A stretch of DNA of 64,000 nt from Vanessa cardui (taxonomy: Eukaryota; Arthropoda; Insecta; Lepidoptera; Nymphalidae): positions 558,001-622,000 of the forward strand of contig NC_061138.1 in the NCBI RefSeq assembly GCF_905220365.1, in the 5' to 3' direction. The notes beneath the pieces are model-generated. The model was not told the origin of the DNA, made no database searches, and saw only the letters and a list, made by a program, of their open reading frames with translations. Shown here piece by piece: positions 1 to 10,839 of the stretch (its first letter is position 1; each line of letters opens with the position of its first letter). The translations under genes and the position numbers were made by a program.

Positions 1-831
1 TGCACATATTTTATAACTAATCGTATTTTAATAAAACCGTTTAGAATTTCGTTTTTTTTTCATTTTACTAAAATTAACAAGCAAATACAGATACAAAAAT
101 ATGAAATTAATTTCAACCTAGCTAATATAAAAAAATATAGATTTTTCGAGCACAAATCCGATATACGTAATTGTTATATAAATTCTGATGTCTTAAACAA
201 TAAAATTTACAAAATGAAATCAGATGATTACACTACCTAATGACAATTAAATAACCTTTATTTACAAATTAATAAAAATATTAAGCTGTCATTAATAATG
301 ACAGTATTTATTTAGAATCATTTAAGATTATTTTAGGGTTGCTATTTTTTTAGACATTATATATTCGGTTAGCAATTACATATTGAATTATAAATGAATT
401 TCAATTAAAATAATGTTTTATCATTACTTACAATTGAAAGAGGAAAAAAGGCGCAAATAACGACTTGAATTTTTCTTAGATTACAATGTTTTAGTCTTGG
501 GAATGAGTTGTTTGATTTAGTATGGAATAAAAGTTTTTATTCTATACGAAAATTTTGATGACACTGATTACCATTAATAAACATTATCATTTATTTTACA
601 GAAATGTTTAATACAAAATATAAATTTGAGTTCGCGCAAAAAGGTGCCTAATTTTAATCGGAACTTTAAAAGTGAAATTGTACTAAAATTGTGTGCTATT
701 GTAAAAATGTTATTGTTAAAATGTTGGTTTTACAAAATATATCAGATCTATTGGAAAATTGATTTACCATGTATATATAGGTTTGTTTCCTTTTTTCATC
801 TTTCATTGTGATAAAATTACATAAAATTGGA
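1..831. other. AT-rich DNA downstream of the OSBPL11-like gene
   Basis: No exon is recognisable on either strand. On the minus strand this stretch lies directly downstream of the last OSBPL11-like exon and contains two AATAAA signals (complement of 590-595 and 536-541), which could end that transcript. A 61-codon plus-strand frame at 626-811 is AT-rich and looks random. Confidence 0.5.
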
Positions 832-3325
832 CTAATGGTCACTGTTAGAGTTTTTAGAAATGCTTAGAGTCGCGTACTGTTGTTGTCGGAGTAATATGCC
901 CAGGCACTGCAGTAGGCACTGCATGCTGGCTGCTGACGTCGCCTTTAAAGATATGCTTTTATTATTAAGTTTCAGTCACACTGTTTCCAACAAATAATGG
1001 ATGTCTAAATAATTAACTATACTATAACCAATATTTCATTCGAAGAAAATACTGCCTCAAAGTGGGCACTATTAATGGCATTATACTAATTTAAAGTTCG
1101 ATACATTTAACATGTGAAACATTTTTAGTTTTATTATTAATATCGAAATATCAGATATGTGACCTAAGATATCAACATATTTTTTAATTGATTTTGGAAG
1201 TGGTTCTAAAATCACAAAGATTATGTCTGTGTAGTCATATCAAAATGCATACCTTTAGAAGCAGTAAATCTGGATCTGTATGAGGAAAGGGAGAATCCGC
1301 TGACTCGATGCATCTTGCTAATGCTGCATCACTATAAGCATAATATAAAGAATAAAGTAAAGTGTAGTGAGGTGAGGAAGAGCTAGCGAGAGTTGATGGG
1401 CATTGATTGGTTATTTAAAACTACACTGAAGTATTAAATACACAGATTAAACATTATAAGTTACAATTATTATATTTAATCTGTGATAATGTGAAAAAAA
1501 AAATTCTAATAACTACAGAAACAGATATTTTCAATTCACCTCAAAATCATACAACATTATAATCATTTTATATTTACAATATTACTGACAATATACTGTA
1601 CAATTTATGTACTGTAATATATCCTGCATGGTTGGTCTCTCAAGAGGTGTGTCGATTAAAATACCTAAAGTTCCATATTACCTTAGTTCAGTAGCTTGCA
1701 ATTGTTGTCGAGCTGACGCCATGGCATCGTGGACAGCGAGCTGCTCACGAGGTTGCAAGGGTGGATTTGCTCCCATAGCCTGAAAAATTATGAATACATC
1801 TGCTTAAATTTTTCGTAACGTCAAATGCTCTATTTTATGTTAAAAATTTTAGATTTTAGATTGCATGATTAATAAAATATTTGATTGTTTCTTTCATCCA
1901 GTGGCCAGATAAAAGAGTCCTATATTGCCAGGCAGATATCATCATCAACATATTTTCTGTGTAAGACGTTCATAAGGGCCAAGCTACTACGACCTCTTGC
2001 CATCCTGTGAAAATAAATAAATTGACAAATATACAAATTAAACTAGCTGTGCCTGACTATGTGCACAATTGAATTTAAGAACTAAGTTATTTCTGAAGCC
2101 TAAGTTACTCTTTATTACATCAGCTGTCAGTAAAAGTCCCATCAAAACCTGTCCAGCCATCCAGAAATTATCCAGATTAATTTGATAGACAAACAGAAAA
2201 AATTACAAAAAAAAGTTATTTTGGTGGTATTATGTTAGTGAAAAGCTGTTTTTTTTAATTACAAACAGACACTCCAATTTTATTCTATGTAGAAATAACA
2301 TATAATTAATACAATACCTTAGTATGTATCTCTGCTATAGCCCTTAGTCCATTGACCCATTCTTGCCTGGCCCTGGCATCTGTAGCTCTCAGTTTTAACA
2401 TGTCTCCAGATGCACAGTTAATAGTGAATGTTTTGGAGTCTTCATCACTTGGACATATCACAGCAGCGGCTAGGTGTGCCTGGAAGTTATGAACTTGTAT
2501 TTTATATTAAATAAATGCCTTTTTAATGTAAAACAATATTCTAATCACTCTGCCAACAGTGACGTCATATTTATGTACTCTTCAAAAACCATAGCAAACA
2601 TGTTCCTATAATTTTGATTTTTCTTTTATTATATATATTAAAATTCTTGTCAATTGCATAAGTTACTTGTATGTACACTTAACTAAAATCATAGAAATTA
2701 TCATTTAAATAAAGGTTATAAAAGTCAACAAATACTATTACAAATAGGTGCATATAAAATTAGTTGAAATGGGGTAAATAGTTTAATTTGTAATTAGGTA
2801 AGATAATTATTTACATGTAATTGATAATGATATCTCCTTTCATTCTATTAGTTCAATGTATACTACAAATATATTCTGCATGTTTCAAAGGTTTTAGGCT
2901 GTACAATATTATTCAAAATATTAGATAGCCACAGCATATGACCAGGTTTACTAGTAATATAAGTATATGGTAATGAGAAAAAACCATTAATTGACCACAT
3001 CTATAGCAATTGAATTTAAAGTAAATAATTGATTATTGACTCGATATATTGACACATCAACAATGAATTGATATTTCATTGTTGTTGTATTATAATTCTC
3101 TGAACTAATCACTATACCAATATGTCGTAACTGTATCACCTCTCCTCTTGCCGGCTGGCCCGGTTGAACAGTGTCTCCGGGGCCATCAAACAAATAGTAG
3201 GACAACACCCCAGTTTCTGGATCTACTGCAAACCACCTCTGCTGCCATCCTTTTACAACATTTGTGTATTTGTATAGTTGACCCGACAGCGGACGATTTG
3301 ATCCTAAGCTTGTTGTTTTAATCAT
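832..3325 (-). CDS. OSBPL11: Oxysterol-binding protein-related protein 10/11-like, PH-domain portion
   Basis: Lipid-transfer protein of the ORP family; the family moves sterols and phospholipids at membrane contacts and uses its PH domain to bind phosphoinositides. Five exons fit on the minus strand: 3325-3118, 2469-2318, 1779-1682, 1331-1253 and 942-832, with matching phases and GT-AG introns, giving 215 residues. Residues about 12-122 form the PH domain, with the KGWQQRWF start motif, the DEDSKTFTIN strand and the closing helix Trp in QEWVNGL. The SGDMLKLRATDA segment fits ORP10/11 better than ORP9. After it comes a helical linker ending in LLLLKATSAA, a family hallmark. The lipid-binding ORD domain is not in the window. 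The last exon reads to a TAG at 834-832 instead of clearly splicing on. It is therefore either a PH-only short isoform or an exon with a weak donor (ACA|GTACGC) whose partner exons lie off the left edge. Divergent from APLF. Confidence 0.82.
2041..2235 (+). repeat. Interspersed repeat family C, copy 1 (in an OSBPL11 intron)
   Basis: It starts with AGCTGTGCCTGACTATG and contains TTACTCTTTATTACATCAG and CCAGCCATCCAGAAATTATC, ending in A-rich DNA. A second copy lies at 28355-28513, and a truncated start at about 40715-40748. This motif string is widespread in lepidopteran genomes by my recollection; the element class is not resolved. Confidence 0.6.
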
Positions 3326-3917
3326 GATTTGTGTAATAAATTTTATTTTGATTTTATTTTTCTAAGTAGTGTCATTATTTAATATTTACATAAAATACAT
3401 TAATTGCTGAGTATTGAATTATTGACAAAATGACAAATCGACAGTCTGGACAACATAATAGTTTTATAATCCTGAAAAAAAAAACCCAGAAATATTTTAA
3501 TATACAATGACAGTTGAAAAAATACACGATGTTAGAAATAAATTGATATTTTTTGTAAAAATATATATAATATATACAATTTTAGATTTAATTATATGGT
3601 TAATAATTAATTATGGTTGTCGTATCTTTTAGAGAAATATTTATCGTAAAAAGTAGACGTGTTATAATTTGTTTGTGAAGTGTTTTGTTTAATAAATATA
3701 TTATAATTTTGGGTAAACTATTATTTATTTTTCTTATATATTTGTTTTGAATATGACGTTTTTATAATTTGACAATTAATTGTCAAATTCAAATCCAAAT
3801 ACCTATGTTTTTAAACTTGTTTTATCCCACACTTTGTTATTATTGACAGTTGATGTTGAGATATAGTTTTAGTTACTCGATTAATTAGAAATAGAATTAT
3901 AAAATTTAAGTCATAAA
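3326..3917. promoter_or_regulatory. Divergent promoter interval, OSBPL11-like / APLF
   Basis: 592 bp separate the two start codons, which face away from each other, so both promoters must lie here or in non-coding exons here. The interval is AT-rich. It contains a perfect 24-bp palindrome at 3766-3789 (half-site AATTTGACAATT). No TATA box can be assigned with confidence. Confidence 0.55.
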
Positions 3918-6900
3918 ATGACTATAAAGTTAGTAAGAATTGATGCCTCTAATTGTACAAAAGTTCAATTAGTTCATGGTGAACACATTGTAGGAAGAGG
4001 AAAACTTTTAGATGTGAGTCATATTTTGTTTTATTATTAATGTCCAGTAATTTTAAAAGTAATACTTAAAAGACAAAATAATCAGTTTTCAAGGTGTATC
4101 AGATAGAATTGCAATTCTTAATATACAATTACCAAAATTTAAACAACCATGGTCGATCATCCAAGTCCATGCACCCACAGAACAAGACACTATGGTGGTG
4201 AAAAATAAATTTTACAATGATCTGACAGAAATAATGCAAAAAACAAACAAACAAACAATTTTGATGGGAGACTTCAATTCAAAGGTAGGTAAGAAAACAA
4301 ATAAAGATGAATTTGTCATAGGAGATTACAGTAGTGGAGAAAGAAATGAGAATGGACAACGGCTCATAGAATTCGCCCTCGCAAACAATTTGAAAATCAT
4401 AAATACCTTCATCAAAAAGAGAAAGACAAGAAAGTGGACATGGATATCTCCAAATGGTAGAGACAGAAATGAAATCGATTTCATTCTAACAAAAGAAAAG
4501 AAAATATTTAATGACATCGATGTAGTAAATAAACTAAATTTTAATACAGATCACAGAATGGTAAGAGGAGTTATATTATGTGGAAAAAAGAAATCAAGAA
4601 AACACATTACCTCAACAACTCATAATACAATGATAACATCGCCTATACCACAGGATGTCCTAAAAGAGTTAAAAAATAAATTAGAAGAAATCGAAAGATG
4701 CAATACACTGAAAGAAAAGTATGATTTTCTGGAAAAGGCACTGACAAATGTAAAAATAATGTGTACTAAAAAAGAGAAGAAAAGTAAACTAGGAGAAGAA
4801 GCGATTAAACTAATGAACGAGAGGAAAATAATGTTAAAGAAACGAAAAGATAACCGTCATAACATCTGTCATATCAGCAAAAAGATTCAAGTATCAATAC
4901 GAAAACATAAGAAAGCAGAGAGACTAAAAGTACTTATTAAACAGATAGAGAAAACAGGTGGACTTAAAAAAGGTTTAAAACAACTAAAAGAATACACTCA
5001 ATGGATACCTAACATAAAAATAAAACATAAGGAGAATAATGATAAAGTAGCTATAAAGAGATCATCAATAGCTAAAGTGGCTACTGAATTCTATAAGAAA
5101 CTATACACGGAGACAGAAGAAAAAATAGCCACAGAAACAGAGAAATATACTAATGAAGAAGCACTGCCTTGTATACTAGAAGCCGAAGTTGAAAGAGCTG
5201 TAAAAACACAAAAATGCGGCAAAGCACCCGGAGACGATAATATTTCGAACGAGTTACTGAAAGACACTTTACCCGTTATATCCAAAGCGTTGACGAAAGT
5301 ATTTAACGATATATTTACTACTGAACAAATACCAACTCAATGGACGAAGTCAACTATTGTCTTGCTCTATAAAAAGGGAGACAAAAATGATATAAATAAT
5401 TACAGACCCATATGTCTAATGTCCAATATATACAAAGTGTTTTCTAAAATAATACTTGCTCGAATAACAAAACGCTTAGAAGAAAGCCAATCGAGAGAAC
5501 AAGCTGGATTTCGCGCTGATTATTCTACCATTGATCATATTCACGTGGTTAAACAAATTATTGAAAAACTTAATGAATATGGCCATCATTACTACATAGC
5601 ATTTATCGATTATAATAAGGCTTTTGATTCTCTTAGTCATAATTATATCTGGAAAACTCTAGAAAAACAGGGCGTAGAAAGAAAATATATACAAATCCTA
5701 AAAGGAACATACAAAAACTCAACGGCAAAAGTCAGACTTGAACAATTGGGAGAAGAATTTAGTATCCAGAGAGGTGTCAGACAAGGTGATCCATTATCCC
5801 CAAAACTTTTTACGGCAGTGTTAGAAAATATATTCAGAAATTTAGACTGGGAAGATTTTGGAATTAATGTACATGGAAAAAACCTAAATCACTTAAGATT
5901 CGCTGACGACATTGTACTATTCTCAGACAGGCCAGATATACTACAAACTATGTTGCAACAATTAGATAAAGAAAGTAAAAAAGCTGGTTTATCAATGAAT
6001 CCAGAGAAAACTAAAATAATGACGAATGCGATAAAAGAAAACATAGAAATAGGACAGGAGATTATCAAATATGTCGATGAATACGTATATCTAGGACAAC
6101 TAATATCAATAAAAGACCAATATTCAAAAGAAATAGACAGAAGAATTAACAACACTTGGAAACGTTACTGGTCCCTGCAAGAAATATTCAAGAACGAAAC
6201 AATACCAATTTCGGTGAAAAGCAAACTGTTCAACGTGTGTATCCTCCCATGTCTCACCTACGGGTGTCAAACTTGGCCTGCCACCAGTAAAAAATATCCA
6301 AAAACTTGTAGTTTGCCAACGCAATATGGAACGAAGTATGCTAAGCATAAGGCTACATGACAGATGGTCGATCACAAAAATAAGGAAAAAGACGAAAGTG
6401 AGCGATATCTTACAAAAGATCAAAACCCTGAAATGGAACTGGACTGGCCACATTATGAGAACAAACAAAGAAAAATGGACGAAAGACGTAATGGAATGGT
6501 ATCCTAGGAATGGGAAACGACAAAAGGGGCGTCCAACCAAAAGATGGGAGGATGACCTACCAAAAGGTTGGAGAAGACTTGCTCGTGACAGACACGAATG
6601 GAAAAAACTAGGGGAGGCCTATGTCGAAAGACAACCTGACCAACGAACTGGTTGCTGAAGAATTGAACATATCACTTAAATTAAGCATATTTATTGTAAC
6701 CATTATTTATAGTGTTATTAGTTATAATAGTGTTGTAAGTTATTTGTAAGTATTTTGGTCAGCGAATAAAGGCTTTTATTATTATTATTATTATAATTTT
6801 AAAAGTAATATACAATGTGCGCGTCTCGATTACATTATAAAAAATATTATCATTTCTAAAAAAATAAAAATTTCTGCATAATAAATATAAATTAATCTCC

Positions 6901-9900
6901 AAAATGAAGTATTCAGAAATCAGTTTGTGTTTTACAGTGCAACGACAAACGTATATCGCGTGAACATGGAGAATTGTTAGTAGACGATAAGACAATTACT
7001 ATAAAAGCGGTAAGAAAAAAAAGTAATATTTTATTTCAAATATTTAATGTAGAATTTACAGAATTATTAGAATAGTAACTTTTTTTTAGTTGCATCTAAA
7101 TCCTTGCTTTTTTAAACTAAAAGATTCAAAAGCAATAGAAATCTTAAATCTAGGATCTTCTAAAACACTGAATAGTGGAGATCGATTTGGTCTCTTACCT
7201 GAGGATTTTTGGTATGAAGTAATTTATTGCCCAGATGGTGATGATTCTAAGACAGAGTCAGAAAAAAATACAGAAGAATATGCGCTTACAGAAACTGTCT
7301 CTAGTGAGAGTAATACATTAAATTTGAATAAAGTTAATACTGATAGTTCAGGTGTCTCTAATTGCAATAATGATGACACTCATAATAACAGCAGACCAGA
7401 ATCACCTTCCTTGTTAAGTAAGTATTTACTAAAGTTGTAATAAATAAGTAAAGAAATGTGAGAAATTTATATAGTAATAAGTTTGGTGGCTTAGATACAG
7501 GCTTTAATTGTGTTATATACAAATAAGTTAAAATTCATTTAATTATTATATTTTTTTGTATTGTCAAACAGTTTCAGCGTATTTCCCATCTACTGTTGAT
7601 TCAACTGTGATTATAGACGCTGGCATATTAATGAATATTATATCACTAACTTTACAACCTAATCTTTTGGAAAGTGATATTTTTTCTTCATTCAAGGTAC
7701 ACACAATGAAAACACTTTACAAATAAATCAACACATAACAGGATTAGTTCAACCTGAAGTCAGTGAGTCTAACTTGTCAAATTCACAAAATAAATCTAAT
7801 GAAGAAGAAATAAACAATGATGAGGAGTCAAATAAGAAAAGTCCAACAATAAAACGGTCACACAGCGCAGAGAGTTTCGATGTGAAAAAGGTTAAAACAG
7901 AAAATGTAACAGTGAAAGTAGATCCTGATGATGTAAAACCTGGACCAAGTGTTCTAGCGGTAATAATATTTTTAATTAGTATTCCCCATACCTAGCTGTT
8001 TTAAGGTGGCAGTTCTGTTTCCCCTTTTAACTACCTTAATTAGCCAAAACTGTAATTGTACCAATTTAAAAAAATATATAATTTTTATACTATTGCTTAA
8101 TGGTTGAATACTTCCAATGTTGATTGTTTACTAAGTTTTAAACTTTTTAATGACGAGAGTACTACATCGTCACACCCATGATATTACAAAAATTATTTGC
8201 TACAATTATAAAATAAGCACTTAACAAAATTAAATTTTATGTAGATTTAAATCACTAATTATCCCGGCACAACGGATACACGCATCCGCGTGTACTTCGG
8301 GAAATTAACTATCTTTAACTCAATACCGATTTCCAAATTCGTAATGTTACGAATTTCGTTTCAACTTTCATTTCCTATTTTATATCTACAGGATGGGTTC
8401 TAGGCTTTCGTTATATGTCAGTCAATCACTTTAAAATTTTTGATATACTTTGTTTGTCGTTCAGCCGTTTTTCAATTCTATCAATACATGTTTTTCAATT
8501 CTATTTGCGATTCGGTCTATATCTCTAATTCTACTTTCGTGTGCTCATGAGCGATAATATGCTTTACCGATTGAGAATGACATATTGCGTCGCAATGATT
8601 CAAAAGGTACTAAGAGCTTAAGACTTGATAAAGGAATGAATTTGAAAATTAACGAAGGTTTCCTTACTCTGACATTACATAAAAATTGGGTAGCTTAAAA
8701 TTTTAAACCAAGAGAATGTTCCGAAGAAGTTTGAATTAAAATTATTTGTCTTATAGGCTGATGCAAATAAAAATGATGGTGCTGCAAAAGATAAGCCAAA
8801 TCGACCGAGGGAAAGGTGTATATACGGTGTGAATTGTTACAGGTATGTTATTGTCATAAGTAAAAATGTCATTAAATTTATTTAAAATTATTTCTAAACA
8901 TAGATTAGTAAAGAACCTATCGCCATTGAACATAAATATGATATATATTTAATGCTCAGGTTTCTTTTTTAGGATTGTAATTTATATGTATAATTAGTGG
9001 GCTGGGTCAGGGTAGTGTAAAAATTAGAGATGTATATATGTATCCAACGGCTGGTATCCGGTAATCGAATGGCTAGATAGCTATCCGGAAAAAAAACCGA
9101 AAGACTGTTTTCGGAAGTTAGCCTTATTTATGATGAAAAACGCAACTGCTTGCTACCTCTCAATGCAAAGAAATTATTATTTATTCACCAACATTTTCTT
9201 TCAGTGCAGTACGAGTACTAATTCATTCATTTTCTTTGAGTTACATCAATTTAGGTACTCTTGTGTGATTAAAAATTTAAAACTAAAACTCTTTAAGTCA
9301 AGTGATATTATGACTAACTAAATAAACCCAATTATTATTCAAAAATATGTTTCTTTTATCCAGAATGTCATATTTAATTCGGCGGGATACCGGATAGTTA
9401 TTGGAGTCCGTTTCATCTCCAGTACCGATGTGTGTTCGCAGACGCAACCCGCAGCACCTGTCGCAGTTCAGCCACCCGCGCGACGCGGACTGGGGTGCGG
9501 GCGAGCGCGGCGCGTGCCCGTACGGCGCCGCGTGCCGCAAGCCCGACCCGCGCCACTGGCGCTGCCACGACCACCCGCCCGGCACGCTGCCGCCGCCGCC
9601 ACCAGGTACGCCTTCGGTCGTTCAGATTTAACTTCGTGTACAGTGGACAAAATTTGACAATATTTCAATATTTGATAATGATTTTTTAATGTTCACTAAT
9701 TTTTTTTTTTTGTTTTTTTTTTTTTTTTTTTTTTATTATTAAATTGAATGTGAGATCATGAAAATGAAATGTCTAATTTTTTACACTTTAATTATTATTA
9801 TAATGTATTTACAGTTGATTTTATCACTAAAGATCTATTTGTTAATTTCTGTTATTATTATTATTATTTGTAATGTATAGAATAAATAAAGCTATATTAT

Positions 9901-10380
9901 TACAGTGAACTACCTATAATCCGACACGGTTATTGTTTTTAAATATTTTTTTTGACTATTCGCTTATACTTCTGATTATAACATTTAGAATGTTATCATT
10001 ATATATTATATAATTACTGATTTGTCGGATTATAAGGTACTCTCTGTAAAAAATTCCGGACTATTGGAGGTTTTACTCTCAGGCCTTGGAGTACTCCATA
10101 ATCCGATAATTTCAGTAGTATGACGCTGCCTTGCAAAACGTTTGTCGGTTTATTAGGGGTCCACTGTACTTGCAACGTTATTATTGTAATATCACGTTTG
10201 TACCCAAGGCTTTGGCTTGACTTTGGACTTTATTTTGTTTTCTCTTTTTTAGGTATGCAAGTCGTGGAACGACATGGCAATGTATTCTTCATAAATGCAC
10301 ATACAGTTAATTTTTACGATGATCATTTTCAAGTCGAAGATAACGATGGTGATAGCGTCGATTACGATTACGAATTCTAA
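3918..10380 (+). CDS. APLF: APLF: aprataxin and PNK-like factor (FHA plus tandem PBZ zinc fingers), isoform A
   Basis: Nuclear DNA-break repair scaffold. In the family, the FHA domain binds phosphorylated XRCC1/XRCC4 and the PBZ fingers bind poly(ADP-ribose). Exons: 3918-4013, 6938-7009, 7090-7417, 7697-7959, 8757-8842, 9442-9605 and 10253-10380, in phase, 378 residues. Residues 1 to about 100 are FHA-like (VGRGKLL, KRISREHGEL, HLNPCFF). Residues about 110-265 are acidic, Ser/Asn-rich linker; I see no clear Ku-binding motif. PBZ1 has C274, C280, H287 and H293 with the classic CYRRNPQH core. PBZ2 keeps C307, C313, H320 and H326 but has CRKPDPRH, a divergent core. The C-terminus is acidic (VEDNDGDSVDYDYEF), like the histone-chaperone tail of APLF. 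Intron 1 carries a LINE and intron 6 a MITE. Exon 6 is strikingly GC-rich compared with its AT-rich neighbours. A second last exon at 10501-10697 offers an alternative tail. Confidence 0.88.
4065..6793 (+). mobile_element. 5'-truncated RTE-type non-LTR retrotransposon in APLF intron 1
   Basis: The element is bounded by an exact 17-bp target-site duplication (TAATTTTAAAAGTAATA) at 4048-4064 and 6794-6810. It starts inside the endonuclease domain, so it is 5' truncated. It ends in AATAAAGGCTTTT followed by an (ATT)n tail, as expected for target-primed reverse transcription. It is in the same orientation as the host gene but wholly intronic. Confidence 0.9.
4066..6658 (+). pseudogene. RTE endonuclease-reverse transcriptase, truncated and frameshifted
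   Basis: The frame is open from the 5' boundary (4066) and has an ATG at 4192. The C-terminal half of the apurinic-type endonuclease is present (GDFNSKVG near 4268, RKWTWISP, NTDHRMVRG near 4548). The reverse transcriptase follows, with VLLYKKGDKNDINNYRPI, AFIDYNKAFD, RGVRQGDPLSPKLF and the catalytic FADDIVLF near 5899. One frameshift in an A-rich run near 6285-6300 sends the frame to a stop at 6360. The true C-terminus continues in the other frame to 6658, with the WTGHIMR, GRPTKRWEDD and LGEAYVERQ motifs usual for lepidopteran RTE elements. With the missing N-terminus and this frameshift the copy is dead. The RTE clade call rests on motif recognition. Confidence 0.85.
9690..9735. repeat. 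Poly-T tract in APLF intron 6
   Basis: A near-continuous run of T residues interrupted by a single G, followed by ATT-rich sequence. It may be the tail of an old retroelement, but nothing upstream identifies one. Confidence 0.6.
9903..10166. mobile_element. Tigger/pogo-like MITE, 264 bp, in APLF intron 6
   Basis: It is flanked by TA on both sides (9901-9902, 10167-10168). Imperfect terminal inverted repeats start CAGTGAACTACCTATAATCC on the left and CAGTGGACCCCTAATAAACC on the complement of the right end. The interior has no coding capacity. The CAGTG(G/A)AC termini with TA duplications fit non-autonomous Tc1/mariner-Tigger elements. Confidence 0.72.
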
Positions 10381-10440
10381 TTTATTTTGTCTCTTATTAA
10401 GCTGCACGTGTAATATATTATAGTAATCATGTTCCTGAAC

Positions 10441-10446
10441 AATAAA
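10441..10446 (+). promoter_or_regulatory. Polyadenylation signal AATAAA, APLF isoform A
   Basis: 61 bases after the isoform A stop codon and 54 bases before alternative exon B begins, so cleavage here would remove exon B. Confidence 0.6.
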
Positions 10447-10500
10447 TATGTCGTTATATAAATGGTTTTTTATTATTCACGGGAAGAAATTGTCTAACAG

Positions 10501-10697
10501 GTCAAAAGAAAAGACAAAAGAAAAATGTTCCCGATGTGTTGCCAGTTCAAAATATAGTGACGGGGAAGAGGATTCGAAAAACTGTTCAGAAGGAAAATTG
10601 GTGTGATACCGGCTCAGACTCTGAACCCGATCCGTTTGGTACTGACGAATCGGACGAATGGGAGCCAGGCAGTATTGATTATTCAGAAGATGTTTAA
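10501..10697 (+). CDS. APLF: Alternative last coding exon of APLF (isoform B tail)
   Basis: The acceptor CTAACAG|GT lies directly before 10501. Joined to the phase-1 donor at 9605, the exon reads 65 codons (including the shared junction Gly) to a TAA at 10695-10697, making a 401-residue isoform. The tail begins basic (KKRQKKNVP, KRIRKT) and becomes strongly acidic (DTGSDSEPD, then TDESDEWEPGSIDYSEDV), as in the histone-binding tail described for vertebrate APLF. An AATAAA follows at 10709-10714. It cannot be added after exon A, which ends in a stop, so the two are mutually exclusive. Support is from splice phase, composition and poly(A) signal only; no transcript was seen. It could instead be the ancestral last exon with exon A newly gained. 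Confidence 0.7.
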
Positions 10698-10708
10698 ATT
10701 TGGTTTTA

Positions 10709-10714
10709 AATAAA
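10709..10714 (+). promoter_or_regulatory. Polyadenylation signal AATAAA, APLF isoform B
   Basis: Twelve bases after the isoform B stop codon. Confidence 0.55.
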
Positions 10715-10839
10715 ATTGTTTTTATTTTATGATTATTTTTTTTTTTCAAATTGAAGAACGATTAACGATAAAATATTAAGGAGGTAAATTTATTTAATGA
10801 AGTTTTGGGCGTCAAAATGAATAAGAGAATTTTCTTTAA

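Noticed and set aside
626..811. 61-codon plus-strand ORF
   Set aside because: AT-rich, Lys/Phe/Tyr-heavy, starts from a non-ATG codon and lies in presumed 3' flank of a minus-strand gene; no family resemblance.
1923..2005. Possible extra minus-strand exon after a good-looking TTTTCACAG acceptor in the OSBPL11-like gene
   Set aside because: In the required phase it hits a TAG after five codons, and exons 2 and 3 join perfectly without it.
6124..6540. 138-codon minus-strand ORF across the RTE 3' end
   Set aside because: Antisense shadow of the recognisable reverse transcriptase C-terminus.
9401..9689. Several overlapping ORFs on both strands around APLF exon 6
   Set aside because: They are shadows caused by the high GC content of one real exon.
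10477..10749. 90-codon minus-strand ORF
   Set aside because: Antisense to APLF alternative exon B, which has a splice acceptor, correct phase, acidic tail and poly(A) signal.
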